Assembly (NCBI GenBank): GCA_051648405.1
Contig: JBOFFC010000013.1
Location: 1 to 52,536, forward strand
DNA: 52,536 nucleotides
Reading direction: 5' to 3'
From: JBOFFC01 sp051648405
GTDB lineage: Bacteria > Planctomycetota > Planctomycetia > Pirellulales > Lacipirellulaceae
Shown: in pieces, positions 9,889 to 18,543 of the stretch
Numbering within the stretch: the stretch's first letter is position 1
Layout: each line of letters begins with the position of its first letter
Program-made: the position numbers and the translations under genes
Notes under the pieces: generated by a model
Databases searched by the model: none
Told to the model about the DNA's origin: nothing
The model's input: only the letters and a program-made list of their open reading frames with translations

Positions 9889-10824
9889 CTAAGCGACCCC
9901 CGCCGCGGCCGGCCCCCCCGCGAGCTCGCCGCGCAGCGCCTCGGCGAGGTCGGGAAGCTCGAAGCGGAAGCCCGCTTGCTCGAGCCGCTTGGGGCGCACG
10001 TTCGCTCCCTCCAGGAGCAGCGGCCTGGCCATCTCCCCCACCGCCACCCGTAGGGCGATCCCCGGCGCCGGCGCCACGGTCGGCTTGCCGAGCTGCCCCC
10101 CAAGGACGCGGGTGAACTCTCGGTTGGTGACGGCCCCGGGGGCGACGCCGTTGACAGCGCCGTGCATCATCGGCGAATCCGCGACGAACCGCAGCGCGCG
10201 GACGAGGTCCGACAGCGCCACCCAGCTCATGTACTGCGCACCAGAGCCGAGCACCCCCCCCAGGCCCCAGCGAAAAACCGGGAGCATCTTCGCGAGCGCC
10301 CCCCCCTCCTTCGACAGCACGATGCCGATTCGCACCTGGGCGACGCGGATCCCCCCCTCCCAAGCCGGGCGGCACGCCCCTTCCCAGGCGCGGCAAGTGT
10401 CGGCGAGGAACCCCACCCCGGGGGGGGAGTCCTCGTCCACCGGCTCGGCGCCCCGGTCGCCGTAGTAGCCGATCGCCGAGGCGCTCACCATCACCGTCGG
10501 TTTGCTGTCGAGCCCCGCGAGCGCCCGGGCCAGCAGCGTCGTCCCTTGGACGCGGCTGTCGAGGATCTCGCGCTTGACGCGCGGGGTCCACCGCGACTCG
10601 GCGATCCCCTTGCCAGCGAGGTGGAACGCCGCTTCGACCCCCTCCAGAGCGACGACGTCGATCTTCCCGGCGGCCGGGTCCCAGAAGGCCTCGCGCTGCG
10701 GGTCGCGGACCGGGCGCCGGACGAGGCGGATCACGCGCACCCCGTCGGCCTCGAGCGAGCGCACGAGCGCGCTCCCGACCAAACCGGTACTCCCCGTGAC
10801 AACGACCGTGCGAAGCGAGGACAT
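9889..10824 (-). CDS. TIGR01777 family NAD(P)-dependent epimerase-like protein
   Basis: This 311-residue extended short-chain dehydrogenase has an N-terminal Rossmann motif VVTGSTGLVGSALVRSL (residues 8-24), then the family-specific FWDPAAGKID and LAGKGIAESRWT segments. The active-site area VSASAIGYYGDRG contains the tyrosine. The C-terminal PKRLEQAGFRFELPDLAEALR segment matches the DUF1731 tail of this family. The family includes cell division inhibitor SulA-like annotated proteins, but the substrate is unknown. The start at the ATG at 10824 places the Rossmann motif at the N-terminus; upstream codons to 10920 fall in repeat-like intergenic sequence. It is on the same strand as the rhomboid gene, 146 bases downstream of it. 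Confidence 0.9.
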   Translation of the reverse strand: MSSLRTVVVTGSTGLVGSALVRSLEADGVRVIRLVRRPVRDPQREAFWDPAAGKIDVVALEGVEAAFHLAGKGIAESRWTPRVKREILDSRVQGTTLLARALAGLDSKPTVMVSASAIGYYGDRGAEPVDEDSPPGVGFLADTCRAWEGACRPAWEGGIRVAQVRIGIVLSKEGGALAKMLPVFRWGLGGVLGSGAQYMSWVALSDLVRALRFVADSPMMHGAVNGVAPGAVTNREFTRVLGGQLGKPTVAPAPGIALRVAVGEMARPLLLEGANVRPKRLEQAGFRFELPDLAEALRGELAGGPAAAGVA

Positions 10825-10828
10825 CGAC

Positions 10829-10887
10829 GAATGCGGGATGCGGAGGGCGGAATTCGGAATCAATGAGCGGTGACTCGAAGCGTCACC
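10829..10887. repeat. ATTCCG-type repeat and small hairpin in the rhomboid-epimerase gap
   Basis: 10829-10861 read on the minus strand is a run of imperfect ATTCCG/CATCCCG units, a type I recall as common intergenic sequence in planctomycete-like genomes. Next to it, GGTGAC (10869-10874) and GTCACC (10882-10887) form a perfect 6-bp hairpin with a 7-base loop. It could be a weak terminator for the upstream rhomboid gene. Confidence 0.4.
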
Positions 10888-10970
10888 GTATGCGAGTCGC
10901 CGCGTGTCGCGGCGCACCAAGTCAGCCGAGCGCCGAGCGTCGCGGCCGACGGGGTCACCCCCGCGCCACG

Positions 10971-11867
10971 TCAGTCACGCTTCCGCTTCTGATACCGGCG
11001 GCTCGCCTCTTCCAGGATCCGCTTCTCGTCGCGGGTGAGGCTCGCCTGGCCGCGCTCTTGGATCTTGCGGAGGATCTCGTCGACGCGGTCCTCGCTCGTT
11101 TCTTGCTCGGGGTCTTCGCGGTGGACACGCAGCTTCGGACGCGATTTGAGCTTCGACAACTTGAACGCCCCCGCGCCGGGGAGCAAGTCGGAGAGTCGCC
11201 AGCCGAAGCGGTGGTAGACAAACCCGAACAGCGCCCCCGCGAGGTGAGCCGAGTACGCCACGTTGCTCGCCTCGGCGCGGTAAAGCGCTCCGTAGAGGTC
11301 GCCGGCGACGAACAGGACCGCGATCATCCACGCCGGCGTGGGGATAAAGCCCATGAACAGGACTTCGACGTGCGGGTAGCAAAGGGCGAAGAGCACGACG
11401 ATCGCCGCGATCCCCCCCGAGGCGCCGACCAAGGTCGCCGCACGCTGCTGGTCGGCGACGAGCCCCGCGACGCTCCACACGACCCCCGCGAAGACCACGG
11501 CCGACACAAAGAACGTGATGAACTCGCGCGACCCGTAGCGCTGCTCGACTGCACGCCCGAAGAAGAAAATCCCCAGCGCGTTGAACAGCAGGTGTCCGAT
11601 GTTGCTCGGGTCGTGCAAGAACCCGTAGCTGGCGAGCGTGACGACGCGCCACGGCTGACGGAACCAGTCGCTGCGGAGCTCGAACAGGTCGGTCAGAAGC
11701 GGTCGGACCGCGAGCTGAGCGACGTAGACCGCCGCCAGCGCGAGCAGCAGCTTGCCCGTCGCGCTCCAACTGCCGAACCCGCCGAACCCCAAACCCGGGC
11801 CTCCGGGGTCACGCCAACCGCTCCCGGTGTCGTACTGCCGCTCGTAGTCGCGGTCGGAGATACCCAT
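10971..11867 (-). CDS. Rhomboid-family intramembrane serine protease
   Basis: The 298-residue protein contains the rhomboid catalytic dyad: Ser150 in GASGG and His208 in SAHLAGALFGF, plus the conserved HLLFN (residues 92-96) in the second core helix. Six core membrane helices span about residues 38-220. The N-terminal cytosolic segment (residues 1-35) is glycine-rich. The C-terminus carries a highly charged extension (about 235-298) with ILRKIQERGQASLTRDEKRILEEASRRY. That pattern is often found in planctomycete and Bacteroidetes rhomboids. Rhomboids cleave single-pass membrane proteins within the bilayer; the substrate is unknown. ATG at 11867. Confidence 0.92.
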   Translation of the reverse strand: MGISDRDYERQYDTGSGWRDPGGPGLGFGGFGSWSATGKLLLALAAVYVAQLAVRPLLTDLFELRSDWFRQPWRVVTLASYGFLHDPSNIGHLLFNALGIFFFGRAVEQRYGSREFITFFVSAVVFAGVVWSVAGLVADQQRAATLVGASGGIAAIVVLFALCYPHVEVLFMGFIPTPAWMIAVLFVAGDLYGALYRAEASNVAYSAHLAGALFGFVYHRFGWRLSDLLPGAGAFKLSKLKSRPKLRVHREDPEQETSEDRVDEILRKIQERGQASLTRDEKRILEEASRRYQKRKRD

Positions 11868-12022
11868 CGGGCACGGCGCGGGGGCAAGGGGGGATAGCCC
11901 GCCGGGGGGCTACCCCGGACTCAACCATCCTAGCCGCCCCGAGCGCTTCCGGTAGCGGGTGGGCGTCGGGGGCCCAAGCCCACCGGGGCCAACTTCGAGG
12001 TTCAGTCCGGCGCACGTCGGCT

Positions 12023-13339
12023 TCAGAGGGCGTCGGCGTCGAGCGCGCCGCTAGCAGCCGGAGTCAGCACGCCGCGCTCTTGCTCGGCGCGGGCGACGAG
12101 GGCCGCGTTCTCTCGCAGCGTCTGTTCGAGCAGACGCTCGGCATTGGCGATCTGCGATTGCAGCCGCTTCAGATGCCGCTCGACCGCGTCGCGGTCCTTC
12201 TTGAGCGAGGCGAGGTCCTTGCGGAGCTTCGCTGATTCGTCCTCGCGCATGGCGCCGAGCGCCTTCGCGCCGACGAGCGCCGTTTTCAGTTTCTGGATGT
12301 CAACCTGTGTCGCCTGCACCTGCGTCGTGAGCTCGGCCTGCTCCTTGTCGTAGTCCTGGAACAAGAAGGCGTAGTCGCGGGGCATGCGGCGGAAGTTGAA
12401 CTTCTTGGCCTTGCCGGCGTCGTCCGGCGCGAGGGGCTCGCCCTCGTCGGTGAGCGGCTGCTTGCGGAACTCGTCGTCGTCGGCGCTCGCCGGCTTTCCG
12501 TCGCGCAGGTACTCGACCACGACGCTTGGCGGCAAGAGCTTGCGGAGCTGCTTCTCCGAAAGCCCCGCGAACAGGTCGGCCCGGTCGGCGGGCATCGACT
12601 CGTAGACGATCCACGGCCCGGGGCTCGCAAGCAGGCGCTGGCCGGAAACGGGGTCGAGGTTGAACTGGCTCAGGGGGTCGAGCGTCGCGACGCGGCCCTT
12701 CACCTCGACGACGCGGAACTCGCCGAGGAATTCGGCAGCGAGCTTCTTGTCGGCGGCCTTCGTCCCCCCTTGCTCGAACGCGTACACGACCGAGCCGGGC
12801 GCCAGGCCGAGCGGCGTGTCCCCGGCGGGCGCCGCGGCGGGGGCTTCTTCCTCGGTTGGCTCCTCGCCTTCCTCGTCGGTGGACTTCTGCACCACGGCAA
12901 TCGGGAACTCGACCGTCACGCGGCCCGTCTGCTGGTCGATCGCCGTCCGCACGCCGCCGCGCCAAACGCGACCACGCTCGCGGTTGGCGATCCGCAGGTC
13001 GTGCTGAAGCTGCTGGATGCCCCCGATCGTCTCTGCCCCTTCGGCGATGACCGTTTCTTGCGCGGCGAGCCGGGCGATGACGGTGTCGTCGGTCGTCCCC
13101 ACCTTCAGGGCGCGGATATCGACCGTCTGGCGGTCGAGGTCCTGCTGCGCCGTGTAGAGCTGCTTTTGGAACTTGCCGCGCAGCGTGAGCGTTTGCGACG
13201 CGAGCAGGAAGTAGCCCACCGCGCCGAAGTACAACAGCACGAGCGTCGTCACGTGCGCCCAGTGCCATGCCTTGCTGGCAAAGAACGCCGCCACGAAGAC
13301 GACGAGCGACACGATTCCGAGCAGGACGGCGACGATCAA
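12023..13339 (-). CDS. Membrane-anchored coiled-coil protein of unknown function
   Basis: The 438-residue protein starts with two adjacent membrane helices (about residues 2-22 and 28-48), followed by a coiled coil with heptad-rich ETVIAEGAETIGGIQQLQHDL. A middle domain (about 130-330) includes an acidic EEGEEPTEEEAPAAAP linker and a beta-rich part ending near PSVVVEYLRDG. A second long coiled coil (about 335-425) contains KLRKDLASLKKDRDAVERHLKRL. It resembles a conserved planctomycete hypothetical family with similar topology; I do not know its function. The start is a TTG at 13339; an in-frame GTG ten codons later is an alternative. It stands alone on the minus strand, and the 228 bases upstream hold no gene I can support. 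Confidence 0.7.
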   Translation of the reverse strand: MIVAVLLGIVSLVVFVAAFFASKAWHWAHVTTLVLLYFGAVGYFLLASQTLTLRGKFQKQLYTAQQDLDRQTVDIRALKVGTTDDTVIARLAAQETVIAEGAETIGGIQQLQHDLRIANRERGRVWRGGVRTAIDQQTGRVTVEFPIAVVQKSTDEEGEEPTEEEAPAAAPAGDTPLGLAPGSVVYAFEQGGTKAADKKLAAEFLGEFRVVEVKGRVATLDPLSQFNLDPVSGQRLLASPGPWIVYESMPADRADLFAGLSEKQLRKLLPPSVVVEYLRDGKPASADDDEFRKQPLTDEGEPLAPDDAGKAKKFNFRRMPRDYAFLFQDYDKEQAELTTQVQATQVDIQKLKTALVGAKALGAMREDESAKLRKDLASLKKDRDAVERHLKRLQSQIANAERLLEQTLRENAALVARAEQERGVLTPAASGALDADAL

Positions 13340-13567
13340 AGCGAGAGCCTCTCGAGGGCTTTCCCGATCACAACGGCGGGAACCGCAGTGGAGGGGAAGC
13401 GCGGTCTGCGGGGTCTGGGAGACCCGGGGCGACTAAGACCTGATCGTAAACTCGCGGCCCGAGCGGGTCAACGAACTCGACCGACCGGGTCGCGTCGCGC
13501 AAGTTGCCTTGCGGGATGCACTTCCGTCGCGTCGCGCGGGGCGTAACGGCGGCGCCGGTTGCGCGGC

Positions 13568-14749
13568 TCAGCGGGCTGGCCCAAGGGCCTGGAGCAGCCG
13601 CTGGACGTCGTCGTCCGAGTGGGCCGCCGACAGGCTCAGGCGCACCAGCGACTCCCCCTCGGGGACCGAAGGGGGCCGGATCGCCGGGGCCGCGACCCCA
13701 GCGCGGGCGAGCCGCTCCGAGAGGGCGACCGCCGCCGCCGGGCCGCCGACCCGGATCGGGACGACCTGCGTGGTCGAGTGCCCCGTGTCCCAGCCCGCTT
13801 CGGTTAGGGCAGCCTGGACTCGCTCGGCGAGCGCGATCACCCGCGCCCGACGCCACGGCTCGGCCCGCGCCGCCTCGAGCCCCGCCAGCGCCGCCGCCGC
13901 CGCCGCCGGTGGAGAAGCTGTCGAGAAGACGTACGGCCTCGCGCGGTTTACGAGCCAGCGGATGAGCGCTTCGCTCCCGCTGACGAACCCCCCCGAGGCG
14001 CCGAACGCCTTGCTGAGCGTGCCAACGCGCACCGAGACGAGTCGCTCGACACGCGGGTCGCGGGCTGCCGCGAGCTCGACCGCGCCGCGGCCGGTGGGGC
14101 CCCAGACCCCAGTGGCGTGGGCCTCATCGACCAGCAGCATCGCGCCGTGGCGCTCGGCGAGCTCGGCCAGTTCAACCAGCGGGGCGACGTCGCCGTCCAT
14201 GCTGAAGAGCGTGTCCGTGACGATCAGCCGCCGGCGGTACTGCTGCCCCCCGGCGAGCATGCGGCCGAGCGCCGCGGCGTCGGCATGCGGGTAGACGTAG
14301 CGATTGGCCCGCGACAGCCGGCAGCCGTCGATCAGGCTGGCGTGATTCTTGGCGTCCGCGTAGATCGCGTCCCCCTGGTCAACCAGCGCCGGCACGACCC
14401 CGGCGTTCGCGGCGAAACCGCTGGGGAACACCAGCGCGCTGGGCTGCCCCTCGAACTCGGCGAGGCGGCGTTCGAGCTCGGCGTGGTGCGGGGACCTGCC
14501 GCCGACGACGGGGCTCGCCCCGGCTCCCCAGCCGCCAGCCGCGGCGGCGGCCGCCGCGGCCGCAAGCCGGGGGTCCCGCGCCAGGCCCAGGTAGTCGTTC
14601 GACCCGAAGTTGACGAGCGGTGGTCGCTCGCGGAGGTCGCCGGCGGGAGCCCGAGGATCGAGCCCCAGGCCGACGCGGCGCTCGCGCAGCAACCCCTCGC
14701 GCCCCAGGCGCTCGAGCTCGTCGTCGATCCAGGCGAGCGGGTCGGGCAC
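13568..14749 (-). CDS. bioF: 8-amino-7-oxononanoate synthase-like alpha-oxoamine synthase
   Basis: This PLP enzyme of the alpha-oxoamine synthase family (393 residues, typical length) would condense pimeloyl-thioester with alanine in biotin synthesis. The conserved NFGSNDYLGLA segment is at residues 47-57, the DEAHATG motif at 208-214 (Asp208 binds the pyridine nitrogen, His211 aids binding), and the PLP lysine is Lys247 in GTLSKAFGASGG. The C-terminal IRPPSVPEGESLVRLSLSAAHS segment is typical of BioF. The KBL and serine palmitoyltransferase relatives use the same motifs, so the biotin assignment is likely but not certain because no other bio gene is in the window. GTG start at 14749; the divergent sigma factor gene starts 181 bases away. 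Confidence 0.85.
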   Translation of the reverse strand: MPDPLAWIDDELERLGREGLLRERRVGLGLDPRAPAGDLRERPPLVNFGSNDYLGLARDPRLAAAAAAAAAGGWGAGASPVVGGRSPHHAELERRLAEFEGQPSALVFPSGFAANAGVVPALVDQGDAIYADAKNHASLIDGCRLSRANRYVYPHADAAALGRMLAGGQQYRRRLIVTDTLFSMDGDVAPLVELAELAERHGAMLLVDEAHATGVWGPTGRGAVELAAARDPRVERLVSVRVGTLSKAFGASGGFVSGSEALIRWLVNRARPYVFSTASPPAAAAAALAGLEAARAEPWRRARVIALAERVQAALTEAGWDTGHSTTQVVPIRVGGPAAAVALSERLARAGVAAPAIRPPSVPEGESLVRLSLSAAHSDDDVQRLLQALGPAR

Positions 14750-14929
14750 GGCGTAGGGGAGGCCTTCGGGGGTTGGCGTCGGCCCCGGTGGGCCGATCGG
14801 GGTAAGCTTAACCGGCGGCGAGGGGGGCTCGTTGGGCCCGCCGGCCCCGGTTCACGGATTTCGTGACCGCGGTCGGGAACCGCCTTCGCGGGGGGGGCGT
14901 CTCACTGCCGGCCCCCGATCCTTGCGTCG

Positions 14930-15655
14930 ATGGCCGGCCCTGATTTGACCCCCCCCGATCCTCGCGACGACCCGACGATGCCCGCCACGCTGGCCGCTGC
15001 GCCGAAGCTGCGGATTGCGCCGGTCGGCACGGCGGACGGGGATCCCGTCCAGGAAGGCCCGAGCGAAGAGTCCACCGCCGTACAGGTCGATCGCGCCGAG
15101 GACGACCGGCTGATCGCCGCCACGCTGGCGGGCCAAGATCGGGCGTTCGGCGACCTCGTTACCAAACACCAAGACCGCTTGCGATCGACCCTCGCGCGGC
15201 TCACCGGAAGCGCCGAAGAGGCCGAGGACGTCGCCCAAGAGGCGTTCGTGCAAGCGCTGCTGAAACTCGAAACGTTCCAACGGTCGGCCCGGTTTTACAC
15301 CTGGCTTTACCGGATCGCGTTCAACCTGGCCGTCAGCAAGAGCCGCAAGCGTCGCCCGCGGGTGTCGCTCAGCGCGGTGCAAGAGGCGGGGGGGCCTGAA
15401 GCCGTTTGCGCGGGCCCCGCACCGGGGCGTCACGCCGAGGCCCAGGAGCGTCGCGAGCTGCTGCACGCGGCGATCGCCGAGCTGGCCGACGACCACCGCC
15501 AAGTGCTGGTGCTGCGCGAGTTCGAGGGGTTCGACTACCAAGAGATCGCCGACACGCTCGGCGTGCCGATTGGCACCGTGCGGAGCCGGCTGTTCCGCGC
15601 GCGGCTGCAACTGAGGGAGCTGCTCGCCCCCACGCTCGGCGACGACGCCGAGTGA
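14930..15655 (+). CDS. ECF-type RNA polymerase sigma factor
   Basis: This 241-residue sigma-70 family protein has ECF architecture: region 2 at about residues 59-141 (DRAFGDLVTKHQDRL, then AEDVAQEAFVQALLKLETF and the WLYRIAFNLA promoter-melting helix) and region 4 at about 181-232 (LPDDHRQVL-like ADDHRQVLVLREFEGFDYQEIADTLGVP, then GTVRSRLFRAR helix-turn-helix). An N-terminal extension of about 58 residues is Pro/Ala-rich; an internal ATG at 14978 would shorten it. It would direct RNA polymerase to a stress or envelope regulon. The next gene, 81 bases downstream, encodes a membrane protein with an anti-sigma-like N-terminus, so the two are likely a sigma/anti-sigma pair. Confidence 0.93.
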   Translation: MAGPDLTPPDPRDDPTMPATLAAAPKLRIAPVGTADGDPVQEGPSEESTAVQVDRAEDDRLIAATLAGQDRAFGDLVTKHQDRLRSTLARLTGSAEEAEDVAQEAFVQALLKLETFQRSARFYTWLYRIAFNLAVSKSRKRRPRVSLSAVQEAGGPEAVCAGPAPGRHAEAQERRELLHAAIAELADDHRQVLVLREFEGFDYQEIADTLGVPIGTVRSRLFRARLQLRELLAPTLGDDAE

Positions 15656-15736
15656 GGGGCGAATCGATTCCGTGACGACACCCGTTTGTCCCGCCGAAGG
15701 CCCGTGGCCGACAGCGGATCGCCCGAAAGGCGCCTC

Positions 15737-16726
15737 ATGGCGAACCACGCCTTTGGCAACGACCAAGACCAGCTCAACCCTGGCCAGTTCAACGCTAGCC
15801 AGCTCAACCCAGACGAGCTGCTGAGCGCTTACCTCGATGGCGAGGTGACGCCGGCGGAGCGCGCCGCGGTCGAAGAACGACTGCGCAGCGACCCGACCGC
15901 GCGGCGGCTGCTCGAATCGCTCACCGGCGTCGTCGAGCTGTGCCGCGCCGAGCCGCTGACGCGAATCTCGACGGACCTCTCCGCCGCGGTGCTCGCCGAA
16001 GCCAGTCGCCGCCGCGCCGCCGAGCGCGACTCGCGGCCGCTCGAGCCGACCGGGGACTTTGGCCTGCCGTTCGGGCGCAGCGCGCGCTCGTGGGTGTGGG
16101 CCGGCGTCGCCGCGGCCGCCGCGATCATGATCGGGTTCTTTGGTCGCACCGACCGACCGACGTCGCGGCTCGAGCAAGGGCTCGCGCAGATGCAGGAGGC
16201 GGTGCCGGGCCTGCGTGTGGTGCGGCTCGACGTCACCCCCGAGGGGCGGCAGGCGCTCGAGCGGGCCCTCAAGCAACACGGGATCGCGCTCGCCGCCAGC
16301 GGCGCGCAGCCGATGCCGACCGAGCTCGGGCGGTTCGTCGAACCGGTCGCGTCGCCGGAGGCCGACGACGACCAATTGGTGATGGTCAGCGCCGAAGCCC
16401 CGCGGATGCGGGAGGTCCTCTCGGAGCTCGAGCGCGACGACCAGGTGTTCCGCGTCGAAGCGGATCGTTCGCTCGACTACGCGAGCGACGCCGCCGGGCC
16501 TTCTGCGGTGGGGGCTCGGGGGGTTGGCGTGCCGATCGGCGCGACCCCGGCGCCGGCCGGCTTCCCGGTGGGGCAGGCGATCCGCATCCAACTGCGGTTC
16601 ACCCCCGGCGTCAGACAGACTGCGCCACAGAACGCCCCTCCTGCGAACGTCGTGCGTGCCGCGCCCGCGGGCGTCACAGGCCCCGCGCCGGTGGTCTTCG
16701 TCCTGCGAGTCCGACCGCAGCAGTGA
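15737..16726 (+). CDS. Membrane-anchored putative anti-sigma factor
   Basis: The 329-residue protein has a cytosolic N-terminal helix pair DELLSAYLDGEVTPAERAAVEERLRSDPTARRLLESL (residues 26-62, broken here for reading), the hallmark of anti-sigma ASD domains. One membrane helix follows (about 118-136), then a large extracytoplasmic region. The HxxxCxxC zinc motif of ZAS anti-sigmas is absent; only one Cys (residue 69) lies in the cytosolic part. It is encoded directly after the ECF sigma factor, which supports the role. The N-terminus contains a threefold 15-bp repeat (QLNPG/QFNAS/QLNPD). The ATG at 15737 is preferred over the TTG at 15686. Cleavage by site-2 protease is a family-level possibility. 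The target promoter is unknown. Confidence 0.75.
   Translation: MANHAFGNDQDQLNPGQFNASQLNPDELLSAYLDGEVTPAERAAVEERLRSDPTARRLLESLTGVVELCRAEPLTRISTDLSAAVLAEASRRRAAERDSRPLEPTGDFGLPFGRSARSWVWAGVAAAAAIMIGFFGRTDRPTSRLEQGLAQMQEAVPGLRVVRLDVTPEGRQALERALKQHGIALAASGAQPMPTELGRFVEPVASPEADDDQLVMVSAEAPRMREVLSELERDDQVFRVEADRSLDYASDAAGPSAVGARGVGVPIGATPAPAGFPVGQAIRIQLRFTPGVRQTAPQNAPPANVVRAAPAGVTGPAPVVFVLRVRPQQ
15770..15814 (+). repeat. Three tandem 15-bp coding repeats in the anti-sigma gene
   Basis: Units CAGCTCAACCCTGGC (15770-15784), CAGTTCAACGCTAGC (15785-15799) and CAGCTCAACCCAGAC (15800-15814) encode QLNPG, QFNAS and QLNPD. They sit just before the predicted sigma-binding helices. Being multiples of three, copy-number change would keep the frame. 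Confidence 0.85.
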
Positions 16727-16832
16727 GGTGGTCGGTTGTCGTAGCGGCGTAGGGCGTCACAATCGAGGGACGGCGGGGGCAGCATGGCATCGACGCCACC
16801 GCGCCCTCCGATCTCTCTCCGAAAGCTGCACC

Positions 16833-17045
16833 ATGGCTGATGTGACGATCAAGGTCCGCAAAGACGGGCCCTACTTGGTAGAGGGCCCGTTCAGCCTCAC
16901 CGACGCCGACGGGAACGCCTTTCCGCTCGACCCGGCGAAGGGGGCCTACGCGCTCTGCCGCTGTGGCCAGTCGAAGAACGCCCCGTTCTGCGACGGCTCG
17001 CACAAAGGGGGGTTTGTCTCGGAAGTGACGGCGCCGCAAGGCTGA
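16833..17045 (+). CDS. CDGSH-type iron-sulfur protein
   Basis: The 70-residue protein carries one CDGSH iron-sulfur motif, CRCGQSKNAPFCDGSH (residues 42-57): Cys42, Cys44, Cys53 and His57 are the 3Cys-1His ligands of a labile [2Fe-2S] cluster. The N-terminal half (VRKDGPYLVEGPFSLTDADG) resembles the small beta domain of bacterial CDGSH proteins, which are about this length, so it is full length. The role in bacteria is redox or iron handling in general; no partner is obvious. ATG at 16833. It lies 106 bases after the anti-sigma gene and may share its transcript. Confidence 0.92.
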   Translation: MADVTIKVRKDGPYLVEGPFSLTDADGNAFPLDPAKGAYALCRCGQSKNAPFCDGSHKGGFVSEVTAPQG

Positions 17046-17264
17046 GCGCCCGCGGGGCGTTTTGCGACGGGGGGAAACTTGTCGGTTGCTCCGCGCTGTG
17101 CGCTGGGAACAGGCGGCAACGCGTAGCGCGGTTGCGCTTCGGGCCGCCTCGACATTCGCGTCGTCGCGGGGCGGAAGGTGCTGGCGGCGAGCGCGGCGGG
17201 GGCTTTAGAATCCTCCCCCCACGGGGTCGGAGTTGACCCCGCAGCCCTCGTGCCGCCCCCCCAA

Positions 17265-18176
17265 ATGCCGAAGCAACCACCCGACGCCGACACCGCGTTT
17301 GCTGACACACCGGTCGATACGGCGGTCGAGGACCGCGTCGCCGCGCCGGTTGGCGCGCCGACGGCGCCGCTTGCCGAATCGACGATCGCTTCGAGCGAGC
17401 AGTTCCTGGGGCGTTGGAACAAGCTCGTCAGTTCGACCAACTGGGAGAAGGGGCGGATCATCGCCGACTGGCGGGCGGCGCTCGAGCGTTCCGGCGCCGA
17501 GGTCACGCAGCACTCGGACGAGGCGTGGGCGCAGCTCGTGGGAGGCGTGTCGAGCCAGCACGTCGGCCGCCTGCGGCGCGTCCATCAAAAGTTCGGCGCC
17601 GTGCGCGAGGAGTACCCGGGCCTCTACTGGAGCCATTTCCAGGCGTCGCTCGACTGGCAGGACGCCGAGATGTGGCTCGAGGGGGCGATCGGCAACGCGT
17701 GGAGCGTGTCGCAGATGCGCTCCGCCCGCTGGGAAGCCGTCGGCGCTCCCGACGGACTTGAGCCCGCGAGCGACGAAGCGGGGGTCTACCAGGGCGAAAT
17801 CGATGAGGACGCCTACGCGGCGATCGCCGACCGCGAAACGGCGCCTGCTCAGCAGGAGCGCGCCGCGGCCGACGGCGACGACGAGCGCGATGAGCGCGAC
17901 GACTCGTCGGAGTCGAGCTCGACTGCCTCAGGGGAAACGGCCCCTTGGGAAGACCAGCCGAGCAGTGGCGACCCCGCGCCGCAGCGCGACCGCCCGTTCG
18001 CGAACCTCGCCGAGCTCCCCGACGACCTCGCCGAAGCGTTCGAGCACTTCAAGCTCGCGATCCTCAGCCACAAGTTGACCGGCTGGGGCCAGGTCTCGCG
18101 CGACGACGTGCTGCACGCCCTCGACTCGCTGCGGAAGCTGGCGATGGCGCCGTCGGGTGACGACGCCCCGCGTTAG
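17265..18176 (+). CDS. Unknown protein with conserved helical N-terminal half and acidic linker
   Basis: I do not recognise this 303-residue protein. Residues 43-157 form a tryptophan-rich helical domain (FLGRWNKLVSSTNWEKGRI, then VSSQHVGRLRRVHQKF, a stretch that could form a helix-turn-helix, then YPGLYWSHFQASLDW). Residues 195-245 are an acidic, serine-rich linker (DDERDERDDSSESSSTAS). Residues 250-303 are a second small helical part (LPDDLAEAFEHFKLAILSHK). The layout suggests a soluble cytosolic protein with two domains, perhaps DNA-binding, but that is inference. The start at the ATG at 17265 is chosen because the upstream open codons look non-coding. It is followed by the ABM gene 48 bases downstream on the same strand. 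Confidence 0.7.
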   Translation: MPKQPPDADTAFADTPVDTAVEDRVAAPVGAPTAPLAESTIASSEQFLGRWNKLVSSTNWEKGRIIADWRAALERSGAEVTQHSDEAWAQLVGGVSSQHVGRLRRVHQKFGAVREEYPGLYWSHFQASLDWQDAEMWLEGAIGNAWSVSQMRSARWEAVGAPDGLEPASDEAGVYQGEIDEDAYAAIADRETAPAQQERAAADGDDERDERDDSSESSSTASGETAPWEDQPSSGDPAPQRDRPFANLAELPDDLAEAFEHFKLAILSHKLTGWGQVSRDDVLHALDSLRKLAMAPSGDDAPR

Positions 18177-18224
18177 CGGGTACGATACGCCCCTCCAAAC
18201 TCCACCTACAACGCGAGGGACGCG

Positions 18225-18509
18225 ATGGTCACGGTCGGCATGAACTACGTCACGCTGCCAGGCAAGCAGCAGTTGTTCGAAGAAAAGTTCGCGGGGGTGA
18301 TCGGCGCGCTGCGGGCGGCGCCGGGGCACACGCACAGCACGCTGTGGCGCGACACGACCAACGACGCGTCGTACCTGATCACCAGCGAGTGGAACGACGA
18401 GCAAGCGTTCCGCGAGTTCATCTCGAGCCCGGCCTTCCGCGACGTCACCACGTGGGGCAAGGAAGAGATCCTCGCCGGTCGCCCTCAGCACAAGGTCTAC
18501 AAGCACTGA
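18225..18509 (+). CDS. Antibiotic biosynthesis monooxygenase (ABM) domain protein
   Basis: The 94-residue protein has the dimeric ferredoxin-like ABM pattern: an N-terminal strand MVTVGMNYVTLPGKQQLFEEKFAGVI, then APGHTHSTLWRDTTNDASYLITSEWNDEQAFREFISSPAF (residues about 32-70, read in parts). The SEWNDEQAF block matches the family's conserved W-x-x-x-x-A-F segment. Family members include quinone-forming monooxygenases and IsdG-type haem-degrading enzymes. The typical haem-binding histidine cannot be assigned with confidence, so the substrate is unknown. ATG at 18225. It faces the aspartic protease-like gene convergently, 34 bases apart. Confidence 0.85.
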   Translation: MVTVGMNYVTLPGKQQLFEEKFAGVIGALRAAPGHTHSTLWRDTTNDASYLITSEWNDEQAFREFISSPAFRDVTTWGKEEILAGRPQHKVYKH

Positions 18510-18543
18510 GTTTACGAGCACAGAGTTGGTCCGCCAGGACGCG

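Noticed and set aside
12300..13268. Second minus-strand frame within the coiled-coil protein gene
   Set aside because: It is an alternative-frame shadow with runs of Arg and Ala; the coiled-coil frame has membrane helices and heptads.
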